Source of the DNA: Treponema sp.
GTDB lineage: Bacteria; Spirochaetota; Spirochaetia; Treponematales; Treponemataceae
Reading direction: 5' to 3'
DNA: 64,000 nucleotides
NCBI GenBank assembly: GCA_016290995.1
Contig: JAEEVR010000010.1
Span: 1 to 64,000 of the forward strand
Made by a program: the position numbers and the translations under genes. Below the pieces are notes generated by a model. That model was not told the DNA's origin, ran no database searches, and saw only the letters and a list, made by a program, of their open reading frames with translations. The first letter of the stretch is position 1. Each line of letters opens with the position of its first letter. Positions 25,401 through 33,283 of the stretch are shown piece by piece.

Positions 25401-28400
25401 GCTGACCCACATCGACATTACGCAAACTTCAACTGCTGCCAACCATTACGCGGCGATTCTTGTTGAGGACACTGCGGGTAGCGAATTGTGGATGGAAGAT
25501 TCTTCTATCAAGAATATGTACGCCAACGGTTGCTCCGCCATCGCCGCAAAGAGCAACGTTCACTTAAAGAACGTGGAAATTTCCGGCAACAAAACCGTTC
25601 CCACCACAACAGGCAGCGTAGTGTTTGGCCCCGCCATAAATTCCACCACAGGCGCTGTCAGCATTCTTGGAAAGGTTACCATCCAAAACAACAAGATGGA
25701 AGTTGACGATTCCGGAACGACAGTTTACAAAGACATGAACGTTTGGATTGGCGACAACTCAGCGGCAACGCCGGTCTTTAACCCAATAGTTGTTGACGGC
25801 CTGATAACAGATAGCAAAATCGGCGTTACGCTTTATGACAATGGTCAAACATTTACAAGCTATTTTGGCAGCAAGGCTGGAAGCGGCGCGGACCCCGCCG
25901 ACTACTTTACAAGCGACGAAGGCTGGACTGTAGTTGCAGTCGGCTCGGGCGCGACTACCCAGGCCAAGCTGCAAGCGCCGACTACGCTGTATGTTAAGGC
26001 TGGCGGAAGCGACATTATAGGAAACGGAACCGCGTTGAATCCCTACGCCACAATCCAAAGGGCGATTGACAGGATCAACGAGCTTGACAATGCTAGCGCC
26101 GCTTACATAATTCAAGTCGTTAACACTTTGGCGGTCGTCCAGCACGCATCGGCGGACAGCGACCTTAAAGCGACTTCGCTTACCATTAAGGGATCCTCTA
26201 CGTCAACTCCTGTTATTACAGGCGGACTGTCTGCCCAAGGAAATGCTATTCTTGAATTGTTGGACGTAACCGCCACCATTAATATCCAAGACCTTGACTT
26301 CTCAGGAGCAAGAAAATCACCAGCAGGCGGCGCCGCTATTAACGCGATTTCTTGCAGCGCAGTGAACATAACGGGATGCAAGTTTGAAAATTGCGTCTCC
26401 ACCGCCACAACCGGCTTCGGCGGCGCCATTTATTGGGACGGCGGAACCTTAAACTTGTCTAACACTGACATTACAAGCTGCAGCGCTCCAAAAGGCGGCG
26501 CCATTTATGTAAAGAGCGGCAAAGTTGTAATGGACAGCGGAACGATAAGCGGCAACACTGCGACTACTGACGGCGGCGGCGTTTATGTTGACTCTAATGG
26601 AACCTTCATTATGAGCGGCGGAACAATCAGCGGCAACACCGCCACAAACGGCGCTGGCGGCGGCATTTGCAATGAAGGAATCACTTGCCTTTATGACGGC
26701 GCCACAATTGGAAACGCCAGCGCCAGCGGAACGGCGGAGTCAGCCACAGCCTGCTCTAACAAGGCCGGCACAAACGGCGGCGGAATTTACAACGGCAAAA
26801 AACTTGCGCTTGGCTACAAGGCTTGGGCTTCTACTGCTACCGCTCCCGCCGCGACCGACAAGGAGACATTGACAAAGGGCGTATACTACAACTACGCGGG
26901 AACTGGCGGCGGCATCTTTAACTTCAACACCGGAACGATATACATCGCCAGCGGCAACGTCAGCAAGAACTTGGCCTCGTCCACTTCGGAAGGCGGCGGC
27001 GGCATTTGCAACTACGGCTCCGGAGCAAAGCTGTATGTTACAGGCGGAACGATAGACTATAACAAAGCTCGCGATGGCGCCGGCGTCTATATGCACAACA
27101 GCACCTTTAATTTAAACGGCGGAACGATAGACCACAATACCGCCACGCATGACGCTGGCGGCGTTGGATTGACAGGCACAAGCAACTCTGCAAAATTTAC
27201 TTTTGAAAGCGGAACGATATCAAACAACACGGCCGCGAATGACGCCGGCGGCGTAGGCGTTCTAAACGGAATCTTTACGATGTCCGGCGGAAGCGTAGAA
27301 GGCAACACTGCCGCTACTCACGGCGGCGGCGTTAGCGTTGTAAGCGGCGCAACCTTTACAATGTCCGCCGGCGCGATTAACAGCAACACTGCAGTCCAAG
27401 GCGGCGGAATTTACAATAACGGAACCACGCTCATTTACGGCGACGCGCAAATCGGCGCCAGCGGCAAAGCGAACAAAGCTAAAAAAGACACTACAGGCGG
27501 CACGGTCGTTGGCGGCGGCATTTACAACTATACTTCGGGCAAGCTTGGCCTTGGCTACAACGCTTGGACTGGCGCGACTCCAACAGCGCAAAGCTGGACG
27601 GGAAGCATCTCTTACAACACGGCGCGTGACGGCGGCGCCGGCGTTTGCAATGCCGGTACAATGTATATGCGTTATGGCACCATTGACCACAACTCCGCTC
27701 CAATGGGCGGCGGCCTTTATACAGCGACCTCGGTTAATATGCCCGGCGGAACGATTAGCTATAACCAAGCGACGACAGGCGGCGGCGGCGGAGTCTTTGC
27801 GGAAGGCGGAACGTTCACCCTTTCTGGCGGAACCATTACGCAAAACACGGCAAAAACCTTTGGCGGCGGTCTTAATCTTATGAACGCAGAGCTCAGCATG
27901 ACAAGCGGAACAATCTCTTTGAACAAAGCCGCTATGGGCGCCGGTGTTTATCTTGACAATGGCGACGGAACGGCTGGCGCGACAGTATATAATTCAACCA
28001 TGTCTGGTGGAACGATTACTAAGAATACAGGAGAAGCGGCTTCTGGTTCAAGTTCATTTGGCGGCGGCGTGTTTATTGGCAAAAACACTAAGTTTGCCAT
28101 GAGCGGCGGCTCTGTTTCGGAAAACACGGCTGACTGCGGCGGCGCCGTTTATATAAGTTATGTCGAAGATACCGATAATCCAGGATCGTTTGTATTAGGC
28201 TATCTTGACTTAAGCGCAGACGCTTCTCTTCCTGGCGGAACGGCCAATAAAAACGACATTCAGATTTCAAACTCAATAACTATTTCCGACGCGCTTACCA
28301 ATACTAATGTCGCGACGATATCTTCGGTATACAATGAATCAGGCATGTATACCGCCGGAACAGTCGTTTTGGAAGGCGCCGGGGCGTCGGCTCTGCCAAC

Positions 28401-28800
28401 AGGCAGCAACACTAAATTTTCCGTCAAGCCCGACGCCAGCGCAAAATCATGGGGCATTGACGAAAGCGGCATTCTCGTAGAACTCCACTCCGGCAGCGGC
28501 ACAATCGAAATCCTCACTGCAGACGGCAAATTGACCTTGACCGCAAGCCCGACAAGCATCACCACATCTGGCAACAAGACGATTAATATTAGCTACACAA
28601 CAACGCCTGCTGGCGGAACGATAGACAGCTGGTCAGTCAAAGCCTACTACAACGGAACCGACTTAATCGGCTCGTCTACCTCACCTTCATATACGATTCT
28701 TGGAAGTTATCCCAACGGATATTATTCGTTGGTTGTAAACGTAACATATAACGGCGTGACGTATTCCGATACGTTCACTATTTATAAGAACGTTCCGTAA
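22447..28800 (+). CDS. Giant beta-helix lipoprotein (adhesin-like), 2117 residues
   Basis: Surface lipoprotein: the signal peptide ends LASC (Cys33). The TTG start follows AAAGGAAG. An N-terminal Ig/transthyretin-like part (about 40-290) precedes three modules that each open with a DUF1565-like motif (YYVGGTGASDTNAGTQYDPFLT at about 300; IYVAAYPRGDDDSGDGT at about 878; LYVKAGGSDIIGNGT at about 1181). These lead into right-handed parallel beta-helix coils rich in GGTISGNTA, GGGVY and GGGIY, similar to polymorphic outer-membrane-protein repeats. A single Ig-like domain ends the protein (about 2015-2117). There is no FGE domain here, unlike its neighbours. It shares a 17-base spacer with the next lipoprotein gene, so the two are probably co-transcribed. 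The ligand is unknown. Confidence 0.85.
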   Translation: MAKTGLFRTVKAFSFAAAIVAAGLFASASLASCSNLGGGYGDSSDSANSSVLIVGELPAGMGRVCGKIQNKNDKSSASKTVAPDSDTLETQINHYEICAWGTPDSGSPVPESSPITGTVDSSNNFSIDLPFGTWILRADAVNADDKIILSKKSNPIPLNEDSPVISQSFRLEYYKNSDETGKLNLPIGFATGRITTISYSLSAQAATPGFPISGTVAAPAGGTFNLDGTADTAFDLLPPGTYDLVVEFLDANGIVVRLDQSVQIYSNLTTNKINGSAPYVNSSGDVNVSSDVIQEYESSSYYVGGTGASDTNAGTQYDPFLTIQKAMARIDASALASTTEFTIYLLGNANLGNNIIIDSGKKISIVGTNASAKYTVNGADSFSVTMGGSSLKCKNVIFNKVKDFAISAGQSEFANCSITNGKSSGNGGGLNVTGAGTKAVLKNCVVAGCKADSFGGGIYVEGPSSGSVAQVELTDCVVGASSSSCADGTSTAYSNFAASGGGGLAIAENGKAVLTNTKVLYNATKDNAGGGIRCAFGGVLEITGGQINHNYAGYGGGGIYIYGPTTQVTIDGCAIGELTADAAPTGIANCGNYSAREGGGGILISSGVLSTTSGFSVIKNYSTAPTSVGTASGGGIATSPSSANTASLTLVNTKISYNASTSAGGGLCAKEYTKPFSVTGGEFIGNSAKNGGGLSLDTLSGDSPTLDGVLIQGNVATGNGGGIQVTNGKYLTIKGSTLISGNSADNGGGLSASGKVTFEGGTISGNTATTYGAGVYINSSTQAFTMKGNAYVADDNDVWLGKAHQNKITVGGALTSTILPVATITPEEYEADTPVLAASGLTEELCGKFALTQPAGVEFPWTIEYDSTNGGVLKHERNAIYVAAYPRGDDDSGDGTIDHPFATIKVASTKFTDPTPTGVVGYNAEFKNKIYVLTDMTYSAGLGSNVTSYYEIVGCMDGVLNDNVTFTFNTPDDSGLYVAYGQKIKLTHIDITQTSTAANHYAAILVEDTAGSELWMEDSSIKNMYANGCSAIAAKSNVHLKNVEISGNKTVPTTTGSVVFGPAINSTTGAVSILGKVTIQNNKMEVDDSGTTVYKDMNVWIGDNSAATPVFNPIVVDGLITDSKIGVTLYDNGQTFTSYFGSKAGSGADPADYFTSDEGWTVVAVGSGATTQAKLQAPTTLYVKAGGSDIIGNGTALNPYATIQRAIDRINELDNASAAYIIQVVNTLAVVQHASADSDLKATSLTIKGSSTSTPVITGGLSAQGNAILELLDVTATINIQDLDFSGARKSPAGGAAINAISCSAVNITGCKFENCVSTATTGFGGAIYWDGGTLNLSNTDITSCSAPKGGAIYVKSGKVVMDSGTISGNTATTDGGGVYVDSNGTFIMSGGTISGNTATNGAGGGICNEGITCLYDGATIGNASASGTAESATACSNKAGTNGGGIYNGKKLALGYKAWASTATAPAATDKETLTKGVYYNYAGTGGGIFNFNTGTIYIASGNVSKNLASSTSEGGGGICNYGSGAKLYVTGGTIDYNKARDGAGVYMHNSTFNLNGGTIDHNTATHDAGGVGLTGTSNSAKFTFESGTISNNTAANDAGGVGVLNGIFTMSGGSVEGNTAATHGGGVSVVSGATFTMSAGAINSNTAVQGGGIYNNGTTLIYGDAQIGASGKANKAKKDTTGGTVVGGGIYNYTSGKLGLGYNAWTGATPTAQSWTGSISYNTARDGGAGVCNAGTMYMRYGTIDHNSAPMGGGLYTATSVNMPGGTISYNQATTGGGGGVFAEGGTFTLSGGTITQNTAKTFGGGLNLMNAELSMTSGTISLNKAAMGAGVYLDNGDGTAGATVYNSTMSGGTITKNTGEAASGSSSFGGGVFIGKNTKFAMSGGSVSENTADCGGAVYISYVEDTDNPGSFVLGYLDLSADASLPGGTANKNDIQISNSITISDALTNTNVATISSVYNESGMYTAGTVVLEGAGASALPTGSNTKFSVKPDASAKSWGIDESGILVELHSGSGTIEILTADGKLTLTASPTSITTSGNKTINISYTTTPAGGTIDSWSVKAYYNGTDLIGSSTSPSYTILGSYPNGYYSLVVNVTYNGVTYSDTFTIYKNVP
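23700..24790 (+). repeat. Beta-helix coil repeats, first block of the 2117-residue lipoprotein
   Basis: Degenerate tandem coding repeats of roughly 20-30 codons with recurring GGCGGCGGC (Gly-Gly-Gly) and an AAC-rich segment. Each repeat forms one or two beta-helix turns. Unit length varies, so this is not a CRISPR or a simple satellite. Confidence 0.75.
26400..28170 (+). repeat. Beta-helix coil repeats, second block of the 2117-residue lipoprotein
   Basis: The strongest repeat block: GGAACGATAAGCGGCAACAC-like and GGCGGCGGCATTT-like words recur many times, encoding GTISGNTAT and GGGIYN. Long identical words a few hundred bases apart could support recombination or slippage that changes coil number. 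Confidence 0.75.
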
Positions 28801-28817
28801 GGACAGGAGATGTTTTT

Positions 28818-31800
28818 ATGATTGGACGCAAAGTTAAAAGTTTTTTTGTTTTCTCCTTGGCGGCGTTGGCCTTGGGGCTGGCGTCTTGCGACAATTTGGG
28901 AACGGATGACGGACCGTCGTCTTTGGCGGTTGTGCACAATGTAACGGCGGCCGCAGACATTTTGGAGACGCGCGAGTTTAACGGAAGAGTCGGATTTCAG
29001 GGTGTGCTTCCGCAAGAATTTTTTAACGACGATTCCAGCCAAGAAAACGGCGGCAGGACCCTTTTCCCCTCAACCCCGGCCAGCTTGACCTATTCTGTCA
29101 GCGCCGCGCAGGTTGGCGGAACAAAGACCGTGACTGGCACCGCGACCTCCAGCTCATTCTCGATATCGATTCCTTTTACAACAACGACCGAAAAATGGAA
29201 CATCACCCTAAGCGCAAAGTCAAGCAGCAAAGTGGTCCTCCAGGCTGTAAAACAAGTATCTTATTCAACGACCGGAAGCAGCCTTTCTATGCCGCTGGAC
29301 TATTATTCGGGAGCTTCTACCGAAACCGGCGGCATCAGCCTTACAATTCCAATCTCCACGACAGGAACTACCGCCAGCGGAATCAGCAGCGCAAAAGTAA
29401 CTTACAACAAATCCGGAGGAACGGCATCAACAGAGAGCGCAACCTTAAGCGGAACTAACGTGACTTGGTCAAAAACCAGTCTTGCCCCTGGCTTATACAC
29501 CGTTAAGATTGTCTTTTACAGCGGAACAAGCGGAGCGGGCAACATCGTTTATGTTATCAACGAAACCGCGATGGTTTACTCAAACCTTACGACTTCCGTT
29601 CCATACGGCCACGCGGACTATATCGCCTCAAGCGGATCCGGCTTTACCACAATTACAAGCGCTGTGGTGAACAAACAAAACAGCGTGTTGGCCAGCGGCA
29701 AGGTTTATGTTGGCGGATCAGGCGTTTCTGGAGTGACGGCCAACGACAGCAATAGCGGCTCGGCCTTTGCCCCTGTAAAAACTCTTTACAAGGCTTTGGA
29801 TATCGTAAACGATATGGCCGCAAAAAACTCGTCCCCAGAATACATCGTTCAAGTCCAGGGCGACATTGACGCGGGAACGACTGCGAACAAAACGGCCACG
29901 GTAAATAGCGGCGTAAAAGTAAAAATACTCGGAGACAGTACTACAAGCTGGCGAACAATCAGCGGCGGAAGCACTGCTGGAACCTACAATATTTCTTCTA
30001 ACGGAACGGTCACTGTTGGATACTTGACCTTTGACAAACTAAGCAACATTCAAGTGGCCGCGGGAACGCTGACAATTGACAACTCCAGCGTCACAAACGC
30101 AACGAATGGCGGCTTTTCTGTTTCAACCGGCGCGACGCTAACGTCCACGGAAGGCTTGACAATAAGCGCTTGCAGCCGTTCTAGCGGCGGCGGCGGCATA
30201 GTCAGCGTCGGAACGCTTACCCTTACCGGAACGACAATCAGCGGATGCAAAGCCACTACTGATGGCGCGTCAACTTATTCTGGTTGCGGAGGCGCCTTGT
30301 TGGTTGCCGGCGCGACAACGTTGACTTCTTGCACAATCGGATCTGCAAGTCCGTCCACTACCGCATCGTCGCAGACGGCATGCTCAAACCACGCGGCGAA
30401 CAACGGCGGCGGCATTTACATTTATGGCGGCGCGACGGTTACTTTAGGAAGCAGCACAAAAGTGCAATACAATTACGCCGGAGGAACGTCAGGCAGCGGC
30501 GGCGGCATTTACATTAACAACGGAAAGCTTGCTCTTACAGGCGGAACTACTCCTGTCACAATCGGCTTTAACGGAGCCGCGACTGATGGCGGAGGCCTAT
30601 ACATTTCAAGTTCGTGCGCCAAGGCGATAGAGTTAAAAGGAAACTTTTACAAAAATTCTGCGGTCGGCAACGGCGGAGCGATTTACACAGCTTCCGGCGC
30701 CGCGGTTACGACTCCAACTAGCGACGGTCCCGTAATAGGCGCCAATATACTCGGCATTATGAATTATGGCAATTCAGCCTCTAGCGGCGGCGGCATTTAT
30801 ATTGCGTCTACCGGCGTTAGCTTTGCGGACGCGGTGATAAGTTACAACACGGCTACAAATGGCGCCGGCGTTTACATTGCCGCGTCATCGGGCGCCACAT
30901 TCGCCAACGGCGGTTCCATCACAAATTGCACAGCGTCGTCATACGGCGGCGGCATTTACAACAATGGCTCGCTTTATTTGTGCGGCGCGCAAATTACGGA
31001 AAACAAGGCGACAACTGGCGGCGGCGGCATTTATTCTAGTTCAAAAGTTTGCTTGTATGATGACGCAAGCGGCAATTCCACAACTATTTCCTCATGCCAA
31101 ATAACAGCGACAACAGGCACTAGAGTCGGCGGCGGCGTTTATGTGGCTGGCGGCGGCTTGTACCTTGGCTACAAAGAATACACAGACACAACCAAGACTG
31201 CGAAGGATTGGTCTGGAGCGATATCCAAAAACACCGCATATAATGGCGCCGGCGTATACGTTGCGGCTGGAACTCTTATGATGAGTACAGGAACTATTGG
31301 CGGCACAAGTTCAAGTTACGCAAACACCGCGTCGGCCAGCGGCGCTGGCATTTATGTTGCCGGCGGCAGCGCCACGCTAAAAGGCGGAACTATTAAGTAT
31401 AATTCTGCCAGCGATGCCGCTGGCGGCGTTTATGACGGAGCAAGTGTAGAAATAAGCGGCGCCACGATAGAAAATAATACTGCCGCAAATTCTGGCGGCG
31501 GCGTTTTTGTTGCTGCTTCAAAAACATTGAAATTTACAAGCGGATCCATAAAGGGCAATACTGTTATAAAAACAAGCGGCGGCGTTGGCGGCGGAATATA
31601 TAGCTCCGGATCAATCTTTATAAGCGGAGACGCTGTTGTCGGCGGCTCTTCTTCTAGCGATGGAAATAAAGTAACGTCCACAAGCGGTGGCATGGGCGGC
31701 GGAATCTATTGCGCGTCAGGCGCTTTGTATCTTGGCTACAGCGACGCCAGCACCACCGCCAGTTGGACAGGAAGAATAAGCGCAAATTCTATTTCGAGCA

Positions 31801-33077
31801 CTGACGGACAGGGCGGAGGTGTTTACTTTGCCGCAGGCGGCACCGGCACCGGCATTGCAATGGCATCCGGAACGATAGGCGGCGCTACCGACGCCTACGC
31901 CAACACGGCGACTCTTGGAGGCGCGATTTATAACGGCGGCAATAAAACGATTGATATGGGCGGCGCCGCTTCAATTCCGCCTGGCCCTAGCGGAAAAAAT
32001 GACATATATCTTTATACAACTAACGGCGTAATTAATATTACAAGCACGCTTACGGCAACCGCGCCTGTTGGCCTTATATCGATTAAGTCTAGCACTCCGG
32101 CAACTACTTTAAATGCCGGAAGGCCTGTAATTAAAACGGCGACTATTAGCGAAACAAATTATAAGAGCTCCGTCGCCAAGTTTGCGGCAAAACAAAACCT
32201 AGTAAGGCAGGTAATGTTGTCAACTTCTGGGTCAAGCACATCTTATTCAACCAGCCTTAAAACGAACGGAGAATATGTTAGCATAGCCAGCAAGAAATAC
32301 GAAGCCTCGCCTGCGATAACACAGTCAAATGTATTTATAAGCGGACGAAACTTTACAATGCCAAGTATTATTGCATGCGACCACGAATGCACGCAGGCTG
32401 AGTATGGATTGTATTGTAAATATGGCATTTCGACTAAGGTGCCTAATGCTACGATCGGATTAGGCGATAACTACCCTGCGTATTATGTAAGTTGGTATGA
32501 CGCGATTGTTTACTGCAATTTGCGCAGCATGGCGGAAGGCCTTGAACCTGTTTATTCTGTAGGCGGAAAAACCGATCCAACTGAATGGACAGGAATAGAT
32601 AAAACTACAACAACGCCAATTCATTATTGCGCTCCTTCTTCTTGTTCTTGGTCTGTGACGATTAACTACCTCAAGAGCGGCTGGCGCCTTCCATACGAGG
32701 CGGAATGGGAATACCTTGCGCGCGACGGTAACCTTACTAATTCGGGCCAATACACGTATTCTGGAAGTAATACTGCAAATGATGTTTCTTGGAATTCAAC
32801 TAATTCTGGAAACAAAGCGCATCCAGTCAAAGGAATGAATCCAACCTTAACTACAGGAATGTACGATATGACCGGCAATGTTTGGGAATGGAACAATGAC
32901 TGGTATGTCGCAGATCTTACAGGCGTTGGCTTGACAGGTCCCACAAGCGGAACTGCGCGTCAAGCGCGCCATAGCGGATTTGGTCAGAATAATACCTTGA
33001 CATATAGAGACTCTGCGTCAACTCCAAACACGCACAATGGCGACCTTGGCTTCCGCGTCGTACGCACGGTGCCGTAA
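28818..33077 (+). CDS. Giant beta-helix lipoprotein with C-terminal FGE-like domain, 1419 residues
   Basis: Surface lipoprotein (lipobox LASC, Cys24; Asp follows at +2). The ATG is preceded by AGGAGA in the 17-base gap after the upstream lipoprotein gene. Residues about 60-260 are Ig-like. A DUF1565-like motif (VYVGGSGVSGVTANDSNSG) at about 295 opens a beta-helix to about 1085. An FGE-sulfatase-like domain spans about 1150-1419 (ACDHECTQAEYGLYCKYG, YPAYYVSWYDAIVYC, GWRLPYEAEWEYLA, YDMTGNVWEWNNDWY, GDLGFRVVR). Its tip lacks the RGGSW motif and its codons there are not AAC-like, so this copy does not look like an active variable region. Its last 30 bases are very close to those of the 1362-residue lipoprotein gene. 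Confidence 0.85.
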   Translation: MIGRKVKSFFVFSLAALALGLASCDNLGTDDGPSSLAVVHNVTAAADILETREFNGRVGFQGVLPQEFFNDDSSQENGGRTLFPSTPASLTYSVSAAQVGGTKTVTGTATSSSFSISIPFTTTTEKWNITLSAKSSSKVVLQAVKQVSYSTTGSSLSMPLDYYSGASTETGGISLTIPISTTGTTASGISSAKVTYNKSGGTASTESATLSGTNVTWSKTSLAPGLYTVKIVFYSGTSGAGNIVYVINETAMVYSNLTTSVPYGHADYIASSGSGFTTITSAVVNKQNSVLASGKVYVGGSGVSGVTANDSNSGSAFAPVKTLYKALDIVNDMAAKNSSPEYIVQVQGDIDAGTTANKTATVNSGVKVKILGDSTTSWRTISGGSTAGTYNISSNGTVTVGYLTFDKLSNIQVAAGTLTIDNSSVTNATNGGFSVSTGATLTSTEGLTISACSRSSGGGGIVSVGTLTLTGTTISGCKATTDGASTYSGCGGALLVAGATTLTSCTIGSASPSTTASSQTACSNHAANNGGGIYIYGGATVTLGSSTKVQYNYAGGTSGSGGGIYINNGKLALTGGTTPVTIGFNGAATDGGGLYISSSCAKAIELKGNFYKNSAVGNGGAIYTASGAAVTTPTSDGPVIGANILGIMNYGNSASSGGGIYIASTGVSFADAVISYNTATNGAGVYIAASSGATFANGGSITNCTASSYGGGIYNNGSLYLCGAQITENKATTGGGGIYSSSKVCLYDDASGNSTTISSCQITATTGTRVGGGVYVAGGGLYLGYKEYTDTTKTAKDWSGAISKNTAYNGAGVYVAAGTLMMSTGTIGGTSSSYANTASASGAGIYVAGGSATLKGGTIKYNSASDAAGGVYDGASVEISGATIENNTAANSGGGVFVAASKTLKFTSGSIKGNTVIKTSGGVGGGIYSSGSIFISGDAVVGGSSSSDGNKVTSTSGGMGGGIYCASGALYLGYSDASTTASWTGRISANSISSTDGQGGGVYFAAGGTGTGIAMASGTIGGATDAYANTATLGGAIYNGGNKTIDMGGAASIPPGPSGKNDIYLYTTNGVINITSTLTATAPVGLISIKSSTPATTLNAGRPVIKTATISETNYKSSVAKFAAKQNLVRQVMLSTSGSSTSYSTSLKTNGEYVSIASKKYEASPAITQSNVFISGRNFTMPSIIACDHECTQAEYGLYCKYGISTKVPNATIGLGDNYPAYYVSWYDAIVYCNLRSMAEGLEPVYSVGGKTDPTEWTGIDKTTTTPIHYCAPSSCSWSVTINYLKSGWRLPYEAEWEYLARDGNLTNSGQYTYSGSNTANDVSWNSTNSGNKAHPVKGMNPTLTTGMYDMTGNVWEWNNDWYVADLTGVGLTGPTSGTARQARHSGFGQNNTLTYRDSASTPNTHNGDLGFRVVRTVP
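30170..31960 (+). repeat. Beta-helix coil repeats of the 1419-residue lipoprotein
   Basis: Recurring GGCGGCGGCATTTA-like and ACxATxAGCGG-like words encode GGGIY and TIS(G/S), the same coil type as in the preceding gene. The two genes are paralogous over this part. Confidence 0.7.
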
Positions 33078-33107
33078 GATTTGCGTAGCTTGGTTTGCGC
33101 ATTGGCA

Positions 33108-33136
33108 AGGGCCGCTCAATTGGGCGGCCTTTTTTG
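33108..33136 (+). terminator. Intrinsic terminator of the lipoprotein unit
   Basis: GGCCGCTC-AATT-GGGCGGCC forms an eight-base stem (one T-G pair) followed by six T. Confidence 0.88.
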
Positions 33137-33246
33137 GTTTAGGAATTGTGTGTTGTTTGCGGGAGCGCGGGCTAAGCCTCCGCCGACTGCAAGCGTTTTT
33201 CAATTTCGAGTTTGTCAACTTTATATTCGCGGGCCGAGCGCTCCCC

Positions 33247-33275
33247 TTGAAAATTCCGCTTTCTTCCACTATAAT
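33247..33275 (+). promoter_or_regulatory. Strong promoter of ptsI
   Basis: -35 TTGAAA (33247-33252), exactly 17 bases, -10 TATAAT (33270-33275). The ATG of ptsI begins eight bases after the -10 box and no Shine-Dalgarno sequence is present, so transcription should start at or next to the start codon (leaderless). The 110 bases between the preceding terminator and this promoter show nothing else. Confidence 0.82.
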
Positions 33276-33283
33276 ATTTTGCG

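Noticed and set aside
26400..28170. CRISPR-like repetition
   Set aside because: The repeats are in frame, variable in length, have no constant spacer size, and encode beta-helix coils of one continuous protein.
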